Position numbers and translations under genes: made by a program
Notes under the pieces: generated by a model
Database searches by the model: none
What the model was told of the DNA's origin: nothing
Seen by the model: only the letters and a program-made list of their open reading frames with translations
Shown: positions 1 through 7,653 of the stretch, one piece after another
How positions within the stretch are numbered: the stretch's first letter is position 1
Layout of the letters: every line of letters begins with the position of its first letter
NCBI RefSeq assembly: GCF_037031285.1
Contig: NZ_JAYEZO010000001.1
Span: 558,001-622,000, forward strand
DNA: 64,000 bases
DNA from: Halobellus sp. LT62
Lineage (GTDB): Archaea; Halobacteriota; Halobacteria; Halobacteriales; Haloferacaceae
Direction: 5' to 3'

Positions 1-591
1 GTAGAACCCGTACGGGAGGAGGAAGTCGTGTTCGCCGTTCACCAGTCGTAATCCGGCGTCGTCGACCAATCGTTCGACTTGCGACCCCGAGTAGAGGTGC
101 GACCCCATCGGAAGCAGCCAGTTGTACGCGACGCGCGCGCTGCGGCCGTTGAACGTGTCGAAGAAGACGATATCGTTCGAGACGCGGGCCATCTCGGCCA
201 TAAACTTCGCCGGCGTGTCCGCGAGGTGGAAAAACCGCATCGCGAAGACGGCGTCGAAGTGGTCGTCGGGGAACGGCAATCGGGCGGCGTCGCCGCGGAG
301 GAACTCGATGTGGTCTGCGACGCCGGCCCGCCGGGCCTTCTCGCGGCCCTGCGCCAGCATCGCGTTGGAGATGTCCAGTCCGATGATCTCCGCCCCACGC
401 TCGGCCAACATCGCGGTGAACCGTCCCGTCCCGCAGGCGATCTCGAGGACCTCCTTGTCCTCGACCGGTCCGAGCGCCTCGAGGACCGCGCGCTTTTCGC
501 GGTCGTCGATGAGTCTCCCGCCGCGCGAGAACCGCTTCGAGTCGTACTCCTCGGCGACCTCATCGGCCTGGTACCACTCCTTTCCTTTCAC
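1..591 (-). CDS. SAM-dependent class I methyltransferase (3' end cut by window edge)
   Basis: The visible 197 codons encode a class I S-adenosylmethionine-dependent methyltransferase of the UbiE/Methyltransf_11 type. The SAM-binding glycine motif EIACGTGRF lies near residue 50, followed by the acidic residue of strand 2 in IIGLDIS and the D-A-x-x-L-P-F motif typical of this family. The substrate cannot be told from sequence. I take the start as the GTG that gives VKGKEWYQADEVAEEYD, because the WY-x(4)-VAxxYD opening is common at the N-terminus of these enzymes and the next in-frame ATG is inside it. The gene reads out of the window at base 1, so the C-terminus is missing. No neighbour on its downstream side is visible. 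Confidence 0.85.
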   Translation of the reverse strand, partial: MKGKEWYQADEVAEEYDSKRFSRGGRLIDDREKRAVLEALGPVEDKEVLEIACGTGRFTAMLAERGAEIIGLDISNAMLAQGREKARRAGVADHIEFLRGDAARLPFPDDHFDAVFAMRFFHLADTPAKFMAEMARVSNDIVFFDTFNGRSARVAYNWLLPMGSHLYSGSQVERLVDDAGLRLVNGEHDFLLPYGFY

Positions 592-816
592 GCTATCTCC
601 CAGTGCTCACTCGCAGACTAAAACCGTACTGGATGCGCGCCGCATTGCGTGAGCGGGAGACCGCCGGCACTTGCCAGTCGATGCGGACGCACCCGACGGC
701 GGTTTTCGCGACTGATCTTGTGACTCTGTCGCATCCTTGTATGTGTATAAGGTCTACGGATTGTATTGACACACTTGTAGGCAACCTTTACCAAGCGCGC
801 CCCGGTTTCGGGTGGT

Positions 817-1089
817 ATGAGCACCAGTACCGCAGAGCTCGACGGTGACCACCTGCTCTCGGAGTCGGAGTACCGCGAACGGCTTCGAGAGCTTCCACCG
901 AGCGCAAAACTCGTCGCGAAAGTCCTCGAAAGCGACGCACCGCTGTCGCAGGGCCAACTCGCCGAAGAATCGCTGCTGCCGGATCGGACGGTCCGCTACG
1001 CACTCAACCGCCTCGAAGACGCCGACCTCGTGGGGTCGCGCTACAGTTTCAAAGACGCCCGCAAGCAGGTCTACTACCTGAACACGTAG
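817..1089 (+). CDS. small winged-helix transcription regulator (MarR/TrmB-like fold)
   Basis: This 90-residue protein is predicted to be a stand-alone winged helix-turn-helix DNA-binding protein. Residues about 25-85 carry the pattern SAKLVAKVL, then QGQLAEESLLPDRTVRYAL (recognition helix) and NRLEDADLVGSRYSF (wing), as in MarR/TrmB-type domains. It has no ligand or kinase domain. A close paralogue lies at 59414-59677 in the same window, with the same PPSAKLVAKVL block and a matching recognition helix. A T-rich TATA-like element around 785-791 (ctttacc) lies 26-32 bases before the ATG, fitting a leaderless transcript. The target genes are unknown. Confidence 0.85.
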   Translation: MSTSTAELDGDHLLSESEYRERLRELPPSAKLVAKVLESDAPLSQGQLAEESLLPDRTVRYALNRLEDADLVGSRYSFKDARKQVYYLNT

Positions 1090-1212
1090 TCGGCCGGAGG
1101 ACCGTCGCCGCCGTCTGACGCGACTGCGACGAGTCACGCCTCAGCGGTATCCTCTCTCCCGTCTCACCCGAGCCTGCGGCAACGTTTTCTATCCCCGAAT
1201 CGAGTTCCGAAT

Positions 1213-2016
1213 GTGACCGCTGCGTCCGCCGATCTCGTCTCGATACGCCGCATCTCCGTCCCGCTCGATAAGCCCGTTCCGACCGGCGCGACCAACGCGT
1301 ATCTCGTCGGCGACGACGAGGCACTGCTCCTCGACCCGGCGGCTCGGACGTCCGAACTCGACAAAGCCGTCGCCGAGAGCGACGTCGAACACGTCGCGCT
1401 CACGCACGCGCACCCGGACCACGTCGGCGGCGTCGCCGCGTACGCCGAGGAAACGGACGCGACCGTCTGGTGTCGCCGCGGCCGCGAGGACCGCTTCGCC
1501 GAGTACACCGGCGTCGAACCCGACCGGACGTTCGCCGAGGGATCGACGCTCCCCGTCGCGGGCGGCCTCGACGTCATCGACGTCCCCGGCCACGCCCCGG
1601 ACCACGTCGCCTTCGAGGCCGACTTCGGCACGATCTGCGGCGACGTCGCCATCGCGGAGGGGAGCATCGCGGTCGCCGCGCCCGACGGCGACGTGCGCGC
1701 GTACCTCGTCGCGCTTCGGCGGCTCTACGCCCGCGATCCGCCGCGATTGTTCCCGGGCCACGGCCCGGTCATCGAGGAGCCGCGGGCGGCCTGCGAGCGG
1801 CTGCTCCGACACCGACTCGCCCGCGAGCGCGACGTCCTCGCGGCCGTCGAGGCCGGCGCGCGCGATATCGACGCCGTCGTCGACGCCGTCTACGACAGGG
1901 ACCTCACCGGGGTCCGCAAGTTCGCGCGGGCGACGGTCGTCGCGCACGTGGAGACGCTCGCGGCGCACCGTCGCGTGCGCTTCGACCGCGAGGCCGAGAC
2001 CGTCGCGCCGGCGTAA
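1213..2016 (+). CDS. metallo-beta-lactamase fold hydrolase
   Basis: The 267-residue product is an MBL-fold metal-dependent hydrolase. The HxHxDH motif is THAHPDHVGG at residues 64-73 (H65, H67, D69, H70). Further metal ligands are likely in VPGHAPDH, the aspartate of ICGDVAI and the FPGHGPVI motif. The last 65 residues look like the small helical C-terminal domain seen in LACTB2-type members. The start is GTG: the overlapping ATG at 1211 is followed at once by a stop. The family includes glyoxalase II-like thioesterases and nucleases, and the substrate here is not predictable. It stands alone between a regulator and a CxxC protein on the same strand, with about 70 bases to the next gene. Confidence 0.85.
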   Translation: MTAASADLVSIRRISVPLDKPVPTGATNAYLVGDDEALLLDPAARTSELDKAVAESDVEHVALTHAHPDHVGGVAAYAEETDATVWCRRGREDRFAEYTGVEPDRTFAEGSTLPVAGGLDVIDVPGHAPDHVAFEADFGTICGDVAIAEGSIAVAAPDGDVRAYLVALRRLYARDPPRLFPGHGPVIEEPRAACERLLRHRLARERDVLAAVEAGARDIDAVVDAVYDRDLTGVRKFARATVVAHVETLAAHRRVRFDREAETVAPA

Positions 2017-2086
2017 TCCGCGCCTGTTCATCCGAACCAACTCTCTCGACCGAGAGCGTTTTGTCCGCGTCGGTTCGAAAGTCGCT

Positions 2087-2890
2087 GTGAACGACACTCG
2101 CTCGCTCGAAACCGAGCTCGAACGCGCCCGCGAGCTGTCGGTCGCGGAGCTGGCCGACGCCATCGAGTCGATCGGCTTCGAGTGCACGCGCTGCGGCGCG
2201 TGCTGCAAGGGCCACGAGGGCGCGGACGGCGAGGGGACGGAACCGCACACGGCGACGGTCTTTCCCGACGAGATTCGGACGTTGCAGTCGGCCGAAGACG
2301 GCCACACGGGATCGGTCGGAGACGGCCACACGGAATCGGTCGGAGACGACCGCACCGGACCCGACGGAGACGCCGCGGCCTCTGAGAAGGCCTACGACTG
2401 GCGCGACGTCGCCCGGCCGATGCCGTACGGAATCGTCGAGGGCGACGACGGCCCAGAGGGCGAAACGTTCGAGTGGGCGCTCCAGACGGACGCCTGCGGT
2501 GATTGCGCGTTCTACGAGGAGCGCGAAAGCGGGGATGGTGCTGGCACCACGGGGGCGTGCCGCGTCCACGACGACCGGCCGCTGATCTGTGAGACGTATC
2601 CGTTCAGCGTCGCGCTCGGCGGGACCAGCCAGCCGATGGGCGAGGCCGTCGACGAGGCGGGGATGGTCCGCGCGCACGAGTGCGAGGGCCTCGGACGCGA
2701 CATCTCCCGCGACGACGCCGAGGCGTTGGCGACGGCGCTCAAGGAACGCGCCGTCCGCGAGTTGACGGAGGCGATCGGCGTCCGCGACAACTACGGGCCG
2801 GTCGATCAGTCCGCTCAGGACGGGGTTGTCGTCTACGATTCCGAGGGGCCGAAGCGTCCGGACGGCACGGCGATTCGCGACGCGGAGTGA
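2087..2890 (+). CDS. YkgJ-family cysteine-cluster (Zn/Fe-binding) protein
   Basis: The 267-residue product has the YkgJ/CxxCxxCC signature CTRCGACCKG at residues 33-42 (C33, C36, C39, C40), followed by C137, C140, C158 and C168 in ACGDCAFYE, GACRV and PLICETYPF. That set suits a zinc or iron-sulfur site as inferred for this poorly characterised family. It has an acidic insert around residues 69-95 encoded by a 24-nt tandem repeat that is absent from the core fold. The GTG start directly precedes the helix NDTRSLETELERA. Upstream spacing suggests its own promoter. The metal and the function are unknown. Confidence 0.8.
   Translation: MNDTRSLETELERARELSVAELADAIESIGFECTRCGACCKGHEGADGEGTEPHTATVFPDEIRTLQSAEDGHTGSVGDGHTESVGDDRTGPDGDAAASEKAYDWRDVARPMPYGIVEGDDGPEGETFEWALQTDACGDCAFYEERESGDGAGTTGACRVHDDRPLICETYPFSVALGGTSQPMGEAVDEAGMVRAHECEGLGRDISRDDAEALATALKERAVRELTEAIGVRDNYGPVDQSAQDGVVVYDSEGPKRPDGTAIRDAE
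2297..2368 (+). repeat. 24-nt in-frame tandem repeat inside the YkgJ-family gene
   Basis: Two almost identical 24-nt units (gacggccacacgggatcggt and on, one base different) are followed by a third diverged unit. They encode the acidic linker DGHTGSVGDGHTESVGDDRT. Because the unit is a multiple of three, the reading frame is kept. It looks like slippage-driven expansion of a disordered linker. Confidence 0.85.
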
Positions 2891-3001
2891 GGCGTTCGGG
2901 GGCCCGGCGTGGGCGCAACGGACGTCGCCAGTCGCGGACCGGTCTCCGACCCACGCGTCGGTTGCGAGCCTTCTTGACTGTCCCGACCTAACCGAGCGGC
3001 A

Positions 3002-3391
3002 ATGACGGCTGACCTCTTCGAGCGGATCGCGAGCGCGACCGAGGGCGACGAGGTGACGATCACGCTCGCCGACGACTCCGTCACCGTCGGCGGCGTCGAA
3101 TTCGAATCCCCGATCGGTACCCGCGTGGCCGCAGTCAGCGAGCAGACGGTGGACGCGCGACAGAAAGACGTCGACATCGACGGCATCGTCGACCGGCGGA
3201 TCCTCCATCTCGCACCCGTCGCCGGCGACGATCGCCACGAGGCGTACGTCGTCGAGACGCGCAGCCCGGTCGTCGGCGACGAGACCGTCTGTCCGCTGCG
3301 GGCGCGCCCCAGATCGGGCTGCGGCCCCGCCGACGATCTCGGGTCGCTCCCGGTCGTCGGAGACATCGAGGCCCTCGACGTCCGATCCTAG
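3002..3391 (+). CDS. conserved-looking haloarchaeal protein of unknown function
   Basis: I do not recognise this 129-residue acidic protein. The first 60 residues look like a small beta-rich domain (EVTITLADDSVTVGGVEFESPIGTRVAAV). It has no membrane segment and no obvious catalytic motif. Codon use has the strong third-position GC of real genes here, and the ORF has an ATG start. It is followed by about 95 bases before the LOG-like gene on the same strand. Confidence 0.65.
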   Translation: MTADLFERIASATEGDEVTITLADDSVTVGGVEFESPIGTRVAAVSEQTVDARQKDVDIDGIVDRRILHLAPVAGDDRHEAYVVETRSPVVGDETVCPLRARPRSGCGPADDLGSLPVVGDIEALDVRS

Positions 3392-3485
3392 CGTCGATCG
3401 GTCCGACTCTAGATCGACCGGTCCGACCGTTCGCGATCCCTCTCCGAGTCGAAATCACTACCCACTCCGCCGACGAGTCTCTGCT

Positions 3486-3929
3486 ATGCGAGTCAGCGTC
3501 ATCGGCGGAAGCGTCATCGACGAGGAAGAGGCGGAGACGGCGACTGCGTTGGGTCGGCTCCTCGGACAGCGCGGGCACACGGTCGTTTGCGGCGGGCTCG
3601 GCGGCGTGATGGAGGCCGTCTGTCGCGGCGCGGCCGAAGCGGGCGGGCACACCATCGGAATCCTCCCGACCGACCGCCGCGCGGACGCGAACGAGTACGT
3701 CGACGAGGCCATCGCGACCGGACTGGGCCACGCCCGCAACGCCGTGGTCGTGATGAACGGCGACGCGGTGGTCGCGGTCGACGGCGGCGGCGGGACGCTC
3801 TCGGAACTCGGCTACGCGTCGGTCTACGACCGGCCGACCGCCGGGATCGGAACGCACGACGCCGACCACGTCGAAGCGGTCGAGACGCCGGAGGCGGCGG
3901 TGAAGTACGTCGAAGAAACAGCAAACTGA
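3486..3929 (+). CDS. TIGR00725/LOG-like nucleotide-binding Rossmann protein
   Basis: The 147-residue protein belongs to the SLOG superfamily (the 'lysine decarboxylase-like' LOG fold). The phosphate-binding motif GGLGGVMEA is at residues 36-44 and GGGGTLSE at 100-107, the equivalent of the PGGxGTxxE motif with D99-G for P-G. The length fits the short TIGR00725 group rather than true LOG cytokinin-activating enzymes of about 190 residues. A nucleotide or nucleotide-derivative ligand is likely, but the reaction is unknown. The gene converges on dph2 across a 27-base gap. Confidence 0.8.
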   Translation: MRVSVIGGSVIDEEEAETATALGRLLGQRGHTVVCGGLGGVMEAVCRGAAEAGGHTIGILPTDRRADANEYVDEAIATGLGHARNAVVVMNGDAVVAVDGGGGTLSELGYASVYDRPTAGIGTHDADHVEAVETPEAAVKYVEETAN

Positions 3930-3956
3930 GCCGTGTAGTCGACCGCGATCGTCAGT

Positions 3957-4991
3957 TCACCAGGTGCCGTGGAACGTGTCGAACTCCAGTGAATCGAGCG
4001 GCTCGTCGCCGACGGCGATTCGGTACTCGCCGGGCGTGAGCATCGGCTTGTGGAACCGCGGGCCGTCGTCGGTCGTGATCCGCGGACAGCCGGTGTTGAC
4101 GAACGCGTCCATATCGAAGTTTCTGAGCCGGTCGGGGGTCACTTCGTCCATCGTGATGAGGTAGGCGTCGTCGTTGTCCTCGATGATCTCCTCGGCGATC
4201 TCCATCCGACCCTGCCCGATCTTCGTACAGAAGATGACGCCCCACTTCTCGGCGTCCATCGCGCGGTGGACCGCGCCATAGCGCTGCTTCAGGAATTTTT
4301 CGGTGTCGGCGACGGTCACGACGTTGTTGACCGGATCGGCGATCAGCACCTTCTTTTCGGGGTGCTCCATCGCGAGACCGAGCGGGTGGAACTTTCCGCC
4401 GCCGACGTACAGCACCTGATCGGCGTCGATGTCGGCGGAGGCGTAGTTGCAGCCGAGGACCTGCCCCTCGTAGGTGAGGCGGTCGTCGCCGCGGCGGGTG
4501 TGGACGTCGTAGCCGCGCTCTTCGAGCCACTCGACCATCTCCCCGAAGCGGTTCATGTGCTGGGCGGTCGTGACGAGCCCGACCTCCTCTTCGGGGAGGT
4601 CCTCGACGGCCTCTTCGAGGATCGGGAACGGATCGACGTTCGAGAAGAGAGGGACGTAAATGATCTTCTCGGACTCCTTCATCGGGGAGTGCCCGAAGTG
4701 GACGAACACGTCGGTTCGGCGCATCAGGTAGGTATCGAGATCGCACGCGCCGTAACAGGGTTGCCCGGAGAGCAGAAACGTCACGTCGTCGTCGCACAGC
4801 TCGCGGAGGTCGTCGGCGACGGCCGGGCCGCGGCGCTTCAGCCCCTCAGGGAACTGCAGGCCGACGCGGGTCGCGTCGCGCTCGTCGATCGCCTCGACGA
4901 TCCGGTCTAACTCGTAGTCCCACTCGCGGTCGTGCTTCAGCGACATCCCGGTGTTTCGGAGGTCGCCCTCCGTGGCGGCGTCTTGGCTCAT
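3957..4991 (-). CDS. dph2: diphthamide biosynthesis protein Dph2 (2-(3-amino-3-carboxypropyl)histidine synthase)
   Basis: The 344-residue protein makes the first step of diphthamide on elongation factor 2, transferring the 3-amino-3-carboxypropyl group of SAM to a histidine using a [4Fe-4S] cluster. Candidate cluster cysteines are C79 or C83 (SGQPCYGAC), C181 (LGCNYA) and C302 (NTGCPRI), with spacings near those of the archaeal homodimeric enzyme. The start MSQDAATEGD was chosen over longer in-frame codons because no Dph2 similarity is visible upstream. An internal methionine at residue 16 (MSLKHDREWDYELD) is an alternative. Archaea use a single Dph2 homodimer, so no partner is expected. Confidence 0.93.
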   Translation of the reverse strand: MSQDAATEGDLRNTGMSLKHDREWDYELDRIVEAIDERDATRVGLQFPEGLKRRGPAVADDLRELCDDDVTFLLSGQPCYGACDLDTYLMRRTDVFVHFGHSPMKESEKIIYVPLFSNVDPFPILEEAVEDLPEEEVGLVTTAQHMNRFGEMVEWLEERGYDVHTRRGDDRLTYEGQVLGCNYASADIDADQVLYVGGGKFHPLGLAMEHPEKKVLIADPVNNVVTVADTEKFLKQRYGAVHRAMDAEKWGVIFCTKIGQGRMEIAEEIIEDNDDAYLITMDEVTPDRLRNFDMDAFVNTGCPRITTDDGPRFHKPMLTPGEYRIAVGDEPLDSLEFDTFHGTW

Positions 4992-5159
4992 TGCACTCTC
5001 ATAACTGGTCGACGCCCATAACGGCGGCGGTTCCGAGACGCCCGAAAACGAGCGTGTGAGTGTGTTTCGTGGCGGGTGGTGTCCGTCGAGCGTTCGCCCC
5101 TCTCGTGTCAACCGCCCCCGTCCGGCACCTTGAAACGCCTCGCGTCCGAACGGGCACTG

Positions 5160-5534
5160 ATGAGCGTCCAGACAGATCGACTCGAAGCGCTCGGCCGCGA
5201 ACTCGGCGAAGCGATCGCCGAGACTCCCGAGTACGAGGCGTTCGAGGAGAAGAAGGCGGCCGTCGAGGCCGACGACGACGTCCAAGAGCAGATCGCGGAG
5301 TTCCACGAGCGGCGCGATCACTTCATGCACGCCCGACAGATGGGAAACGCCACCGAGGAGAACCTCCAGCGGGTCCAAGCGGCCCAAGAGGAACTGCACT
5401 CGATGCCGAAGATGGCAGCCTACCTCGACGCCCAAGAGGAGCTCACAGAGCGCCTCGAAGCGGTCAACGAGGCGATCTCCGACCCGATCGCGGTCGACTT
5501 CGGCGGCGAGGCCGGCGGTTGCTGTCACGACTGA
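5160..5534 (+). CDS. YlbF-family protein with C-terminal GGCCHD tail
   Basis: This 124-residue, mainly helical protein resembles the YlbF/YmcA family. The helical part is residues about 1-105 and the chain ends in GGEAGGCCHD. In Bacillus, YlbF-YmcA-YaaT form a complex that affects RNA maturation and can carry Fe-S clusters. A role in archaea is not established. The ATG at 5160 is used because the upstream in-frame extension is arginine-rich and unlike the family. The paired cysteines at the C-terminus could bind metal (inference). The stop codon forms the first base triplet of a tandem repeat. Confidence 0.75.
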   Translation: MSVQTDRLEALGRELGEAIAETPEYEAFEEKKAAVEADDDVQEQIAEFHERRDHFMHARQMGNATEENLQRVQAAQEELHSMPKMAAYLDAQEELTERLEAVNEAISDPIAVDFGGEAGGCCHD

Positions 5535-5602
5535 CTACGACTGAACGACTGACTACGACTGAACGACTGACTACGACTGAACGACTGACTACGACTGAAC
5601 GA
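5531..5602. repeat. four perfect 18-bp tandem repeats downstream of the YlbF-like gene
   Basis: The unit ctgactacgactgaacga occurs four times without a mismatch, starting inside the stop codon of the YlbF-like gene. It is followed by a partial fifth unit (ctga). The 18-base period keeps a frame, but no gene on either strand plausibly uses it. It reads as a minisatellite. Confidence 0.95.
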
Positions 5603-5786
5603 CTGATTCTGCGCCGTCAGCCGTCGGCGTCTGATCGTGTTTGGTTAAGCGATAGCGGGCAAAAAACCGCCACTGGGTGGGGCTTCCACGGTCTTTTCGC
5701 AACGACATCACCCGTTTCACTCCAAACTACACTGCACCCGGCGTCTCCTGCGAACGTTCAAATACCATACCGGGACCACGAGCGGT

Positions 5787-6551
5787 ATGCTCGCGATCGC
5801 CGGCGGAAAGGGAGGCAGCGGCAAGACGACTACGACGCTCGGGGTGGCCCGCGCGATCGACGGCCCGAGCGTCGCGGTCGACGCCGACTGCGACCTTCCT
5901 AATCTCCACGCGCTCGCGGGCGTCCCTCGGGGCGCGCCGCCCGACGGGCTCGGCCATCCCGACCCGGGAGCGGACGACGACACCCGAATCGTCCCGGCCC
6001 CTCGCGACGCGCCCGATGGGATCGGGAGTCGGCTCCGTCGCCTCCGGGCTCGCGAGCGCGGCGAAGCCGACGCGTCACCGGTCACCGTAGGAGCGATCGG
6101 CCGGTGGGCAGCAACCGGACACACCGCGACGGGCAACCGCGGAGAAGAGTCCGGCCACGACACGCCGCAAGACTTCGACGCGTCACCCGACTGCGCCGCG
6201 CCGCGCGACCGCGAGACTATCGGCACCGTCCTCGTCGACTGCCCGGCGGGCGCGGGGCCGGACGCGACCGTGCCCCTGCGCGTCGCCGACGGCGTGCTCG
6301 TGGTCGCGACGCCGTGCGTCGCCGCCCTTCGCGACGCCGCGAAGACCGCGGCGATGGCGCGAGCGGTCGGAACGCCAGTCGTCGGCGGCGTGCTCACGCG
6401 AGCGCGACTCGTCCCGCCGGGCGTCGAGGAACTGCTCGGCTGTGAGGTCCTCGCGACAGTTCCGGACGCACGCGACCCGCTCGCCGATGAACGTGTCAGA
6501 CGCGCGTACGACGATCTCGGCGCAGCCCTCTTCGATCGGCCGAAAGGCTAA
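5787..6551 (+). CDS. MinD/ParA-like deviant Walker A ATPase
   Basis: The 254-residue protein is a SIMIBI-class ATPase. The deviant Walker A motif GGKGGSGKTT lies at residues 6-15 and the D-x-D region (VDADCDLPN) near residue 36. A DCPAGAGPDATVPL block corresponds to the switch II (DxPxG) motif. Residues about 50-135 are a poorly conserved, low-complexity insertion. Family members position proteins or DNA, or insert metals. The exact role is not predictable. A TATA-like caaatacc at 5758-5765 lies 22-29 bases before the ATG. The next gene, a KaiC-like protein, follows after 25 bases and is likely co-transcribed. Confidence 0.85.
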   Translation: MLAIAGGKGGSGKTTTTLGVARAIDGPSVAVDADCDLPNLHALAGVPRGAPPDGLGHPDPGADDDTRIVPAPRDAPDGIGSRLRRLRARERGEADASPVTVGAIGRWAATGHTATGNRGEESGHDTPQDFDASPDCAAPRDRETIGTVLVDCPAGAGPDATVPLRVADGVLVVATPCVAALRDAAKTAAMARAVGTPVVGGVLTRARLVPPGVEELLGCEVLATVPDARDPLADERVRRAYDDLGAALFDRPKG

Positions 6552-6576
6552 GCCGCTCGACTCCGTACGCGTCGTC

Positions 6577-7203
6577 GTGGCAGGGAGACTCTCGACTGGC
6601 GTCAGCGTCCTCGATCGCCAACTCGACGGCGGGATCCCGCCGGGGAGCATCGTGCTTCTCGCCGCGGACCCCGCCAGTCAGTCTGAGTTGTTTCTCTACG
6701 AACTCACCGCGGTCCGCGCGTCGCTGTATCTCACGACGATCCGCTCGGATCAGGCGGTCCGCGACGCGATCGACCGGACGGCGGGGCACGTCGGCGAGCC
6801 GACGGTGCGCGACGTCGGCGGCAACGCGCCGCTCGACACGGCGAACCGCTTCGTCCGCGACCTCCCGGAGGGTGCGAACCTGATCATCGACGTCGTCGAC
6901 GTCTTAGAGGAGACCGAGCCCGCCCGCTACAGGCAGTTCCTGAACGAACTGCAGACGCATATGGTCAACACCGGCGGACTGGCGGTGCTCCACGGGATGA
7001 AAAGCGACGGCGAGCCCCGAAACCGGGGCTACACGAAGCACATGTCCGACGCGGTGTTCGATCTCCACACGGAGATCAAGGGCTCCGACATCGAGAACCG
7101 CCTCGCGGTGCCGAAGTTCCGCGGCGCGCACCCGCCCGAAGAGACGATCAAGCTCCGACTCGGCGAGCGCGTCACGGTCGACACGAGCCGCGATATCGCG
7201 TAG
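6577..7203 (+). CDS. KaiC/RecA-superfamily protein with degenerate P-loop
   Basis: The 208-residue protein has the KaiC-type opening GRLSTGVSVLDRQLDGGIPPGSIVLL. The P-loop region reads AADPASQSE where GxPGSGKT would be expected, so ATP binding is probably lost. A later LIIDVVDVLE strand fits Walker B, and the fold continues to about residue 190. I use the GTG at 6577, which places the protein just before the conserved GRLSTG block. An in-frame ATG at 6487 would add 30 residues and overlap the MinD-like gene by 65 bases. The gene lies 25 bases behind the MinD-like ATPase and is likely in an operon with it. This may be the haloarchaeal DUF7125 group. Confidence 0.75.
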   Translation: MAGRLSTGVSVLDRQLDGGIPPGSIVLLAADPASQSELFLYELTAVRASLYLTTIRSDQAVRDAIDRTAGHVGEPTVRDVGGNAPLDTANRFVRDLPEGANLIIDVVDVLEETEPARYRQFLNELQTHMVNTGGLAVLHGMKSDGEPRNRGYTKHMSDAVFDLHTEIKGSDIENRLAVPKFRGAHPPEETIKLRLGERVTVDTSRDIA

Positions 7204-7236
7204 TCGTCGCCCGCAGCGGTATTTCTCCTCCGTCGC

Positions 7237-7545
7237 TCAGACGACGAACCCGAAGTACAGAAGCGCCGCGAACGTCACCGCGACCGTCAGCAGCGACCAG
7301 TTCTGCGGCGTATCGAGCCCGCCGAGGGAGAGCCGCTTTGTGAACAACGAGAGGAAGTAGGGGCCGAGCGGCAGCAACCGCCAGACGAGAGAGACCTCTC
7401 GATCGAGGCCGTACTGCAGGAGCAGCGTGAGGCCGACCGTGCAGGCGGCGGCCACTGCGGCGACCCGCAGGTCGTCGGTCCCGGGGAGTTCGGTGTCGGG
7501 GCTGGCATTCGGATCGGGTTCGGCGTCGGTGGATCGCTCGGACAT
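7237..7545 (-). CDS. small haloarchaeal membrane protein
   Basis: The 102-residue protein has an acidic N-terminus (residues 1-27) and two to three hydrophobic segments: about 28-46, 52-70 and 83-102. There is no recognisable enzymatic motif. It runs towards the KaiC-like gene (convergent) and its start lies 108 bases from the FKBP gene's stop on the same strand. The function is unknown. Confidence 0.65.
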   Translation of the reverse strand: MSERSTDAEPDPNASPDTELPGTDDLRVAAVAAACTVGLTLLLQYGLDREVSLVWRLLPLGPYFLSLFTKRLSLGGLDTPQNWSLLTVAVTFAALLYFGFVV

Positions 7546-7653
7546 ACTGATTTCTGTTCTCCGCAGTGACGGCCGTCGGCTGCCGCTCCGTGGCGAGCGG
7601 CGAAGAAGACGGAACGGTCGCCCCTCGGCGAGCCGTTCGGTGGGACAGCGACG

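Noticed and set aside
5531-5602. Tandem repeat as a CRISPR array
   Set aside because: There are no spacers: the units follow each other directly, and they are too short. No cas gene is near.
5060-5902. A plus-strand ORF containing RLTTTE repeats
   Set aside because: The repeats are the 18-bp minisatellite read in another frame. The rest overlaps the YlbF-like and MinD-like genes in the wrong frame.
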